Of a stretch of DNA of 64,000 bases, positions 62,486 through 64,000 are shown one piece after another; positions within the stretch are counted from its first letter, which is position 1, and every line of letters starts with the position of its first letter. The translations under genes were made by a program, and so were the position numbers. Origin of the DNA: Acidihalobacter prosperus (GTDB lineage: Bacteria; Pseudomonadota; Gammaproteobacteria; DSM-5130; Acidihalobacteraceae); NCBI RefSeq assembly GCF_000754095.2, contig NZ_JQSG02000006.1, positions 356,637 to 420,636 on the forward strand. Direction: 5' to 3'. The notes under the pieces were generated by a model that worked only from the letters and a program-made list of their open reading frames with translations, made no database searches and was not told where the DNA came from.

Positions 62486-64000
62486 ATGGGCAAGCACCTG
62501 GTCATCGTAGAATCGCCCGCCAAGGCCAAAACCATCAAGAAATACCTGGGCAAGGACTTCGAAGTCCTGGCCTCGTACGGCCATGTCCGCGACCTGATCC
62601 CCAAGGAAGGCGCGGTCGACCCCGAGCACGATTTCTCGATGCGCTATGAGATCATTCCGCGTAATCTCAAACATGTCGACGCCATCAGCAAGGCGCTCAA
62701 GCAGGCCGACGACCTGTTTCTCGCCACCGACCCCGATCGCGAGGGCGAGGCGATCTCCTGGCATCTCTACGAGATCCTGCGCGAGCGCGGGCAGCTCAAG
62801 GACAAGGCCGTGCATCGCGTGGCTTTCTACGAAATCACCCGTCAGGCGGTCAACGACGCCATCAGCAACCCACGCGCCCTGTCCGCGGACCTGATCGACG
62901 CCCAGCAGGCCCGGCGCGCATTGGATTACCTGGTCGGCTTCAATCTCTCACCGCTGCTGTGGCGCAAGATCCGCCGTGGCCTGTCAGCCGGACGCGTGCA
63001 AAGCCCCGCCTTGCGCATGATCGTGGAGCGCGAGGAAGAGATAGAACGCTTCGTGCGCCAGGAATATTGGACCGTGGACGCCCATGTGTCGCGCGAGGAA
63101 ACGCCGTTCAGCGCTCGCCTGACCCACGTACAGGGCCGCAAGCTCGGCCAGTTCGATATCGGCGATGCCGACAATGCCGCACAAACCCGCGAATCCCTGC
63201 TTGCCGCCGCGGCGGGAAGCCTGACCGTCGCCAAGCTGGAGAAGAAGCAACGCAAACGCAATCCCGCACCGCCGTTCACCACCTCGACGCTGCAACAGGA
63301 AGCTGCGCGAAAGTTGGGTTTCAGCACGCGCAGAACCATGCAGGTGGCGCAAAACCTGTACGAAGGCATCGACCTGGGTACGGGCCCCATCGGCCTGATC
63401 ACCTACATGCGTACCGACTCGGTGAACCTTGCCGACGAGGCCGTGACCGAGATTCGCGCCCTGATCGGCGAGCGCTATGGCCAGGCCGCGCTTCCCGCCA
63501 CGCCGAACCGCTATCGCACCAAATCCAAGAATGCGCAGGAGGCCCACGAGGCCGTGCGCCCGACCTCGGCCGCGCGCCTGCCCGAGGAACTGAAATCCCG
63601 GCTCACCCAGGATCAGTTCCGCCTGTATGAGCTGATCTGGAAGCGCACCGTGGCCAGCCAGATGATTCATGCCACGCTGGACACGGTCAGCGCCGATCTC
63701 GAAGGCGGCCGAGGCAATGTCTATCGCGCCACCGGATCGGCCCTGCGCGACCCGGGCTTCATGGCCGTCTACCGCGAAGGACTGGACGACGCCGAGCAAG
63801 AGAACGACAACCGCCTGCTGCCACCGATGGCCGAAGGCGAAACCCTGACCCTCAAGGACATCGCCACCGAGCAACATTTCACCGAACCGCCGCCGCGCTA
63901 CAGCGAGGCGAGTCTGGTGAAGGCGCTGGAAGAGCACGGCATTGGCCGCCCGTCGACCTACGCCGCCATCATTTCCACCCTGCTCAGCCGTGAATACGTC
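62486..64000 (+). CDS. topA: DNA topoisomerase I (partial, C-terminus off the right edge)
   Basis: First 505 codons open to the edge. TOPRIM domain with LVIVESPAKAKTI and ATDPDREGEAISWHL (acidic DxDxE-like), then RGLSAGRVQSPALRMIV, and the active-site tyrosine in GLITYMRTDSVNL near residue 311; GRPSTYAAIISTL at the right end. Relaxes negative supercoils. Zinc-finger domains would be outside the window. GCAAGG precedes the ATG by 6 nt. Confidence 0.95.
   Translation, partial: MGKHLVIVESPAKAKTIKKYLGKDFEVLASYGHVRDLIPKEGAVDPEHDFSMRYEIIPRNLKHVDAISKALKQADDLFLATDPDREGEAISWHLYEILRERGQLKDKAVHRVAFYEITRQAVNDAISNPRALSADLIDAQQARRALDYLVGFNLSPLLWRKIRRGLSAGRVQSPALRMIVEREEEIERFVRQEYWTVDAHVSREETPFSARLTHVQGRKLGQFDIGDADNAAQTRESLLAAAAGSLTVAKLEKKQRKRNPAPPFTTSTLQQEAARKLGFSTRRTMQVAQNLYEGIDLGTGPIGLITYMRTDSVNLADEAVTEIRALIGERYGQAALPATPNRYRTKSKNAQEAHEAVRPTSAARLPEELKSRLTQDQFRLYELIWKRTVASQMIHATLDTVSADLEGGRGNVYRATGSALRDPGFMAVYREGLDDAEQENDNRLLPPMAEGETLTLKDIATEQHFTEPPPRYSEASLVKALEEHGIGRPSTYAAIISTLLSREYV

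Noticed and set aside
1-64000. CRISPR arrays, rRNA genes or insertion sequences
   Set aside because: No regularly spaced repeats, no rRNA-like sequence and no transposase gene were seen.

Overview
The window looks like a chromosomal segment from a GC-rich gammaproteobacterium. The order topA-smg-dprA-LysM protein-def-fmt-rsmB-DUF4390-NtrY/NtrX-trkA-trkH, the block hisBHAFIE-tatABC, and an FNR with the Anr/FNR cysteine spacing all fit that class. Tandem TrkH potassium pores, a formate-dehydrogenase-type molybdoenzyme and a divergent FNR would fit a halotolerant chemolithotroph of the Ectothiorhodospiraceae/Acidihalobacter kind. That placement is inference only.

Bases 1-18821 are the right-hand part of an integrated mobile element (ICE or mobilizable island). 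Its edge is a displaced 3' half of a CAT-anticodon tRNA at 18776-18821. Reading leftwards from the edge come a plus-strand HTH protein, a divergent small HTH regulator with a perfect inverted-repeat operator, a winged-helix protein, an intergenic region rich in inverted repeats (oriT candidate), a ribbon-helix-helix protein, a VirD4-type coupling protein, a MobF/TrwC relaxase, RadC, a TumE-type toxin-antitoxin pair, and then a tightly packed six-gene defence operon. The operon is SNF2 helicase, KTSC-domain protein, a 59-residue protein, a Rad50-like zinc-hook ATPase, type III Mod and type III Res (Res runs off the left edge). No integrase and no mating-pore genes are in the window; they would lie further left.

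Bases 18838-25862 hold a peptide-salvage operon: an RpiR/MurR-type regulator with a 9-bp-arm palindrome upstream, DppA-DppB-DppC-DppD-DppF and a VanX-like D-Ala-D-Ala dipeptidase. This suggests uptake and cleavage of murein-derived dipeptides. Bases 26070-30471 hold signalling genes: a degenerate EAL-HDOD protein, an NtrC-class regulator with a soluble histidine kinase, and a LysR regulator. The LysR gene is divergent from a formate-dehydrogenase-type cluster (large molybdoenzyme, DUF1641 protein, FdhD).

Bases 34796-47106 are housekeeping: gpmI, tatABC, hisBHAFIE, FNR, dtd, proline iminopeptidase, TtcA-like tRNA thiolase, a lipid A acyltransferase and an orphan ModA-like binding protein. Bases 47166-58844 run leftwards: TPR protein, methyltransferase, two trkH genes, trkA, an NtrX-like regulator whose AAA+ ATPase looks inactivated, an NtrY-like kinase, DUF4390, rsmB and fmt. 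Then come def, a LysM lipoprotein, dprA, smg and the first 505 codons of topA. Chromosomal genes are densely packed with many 4-bp ATGA/GTGA overlaps; the element is more mosaic in base composition.
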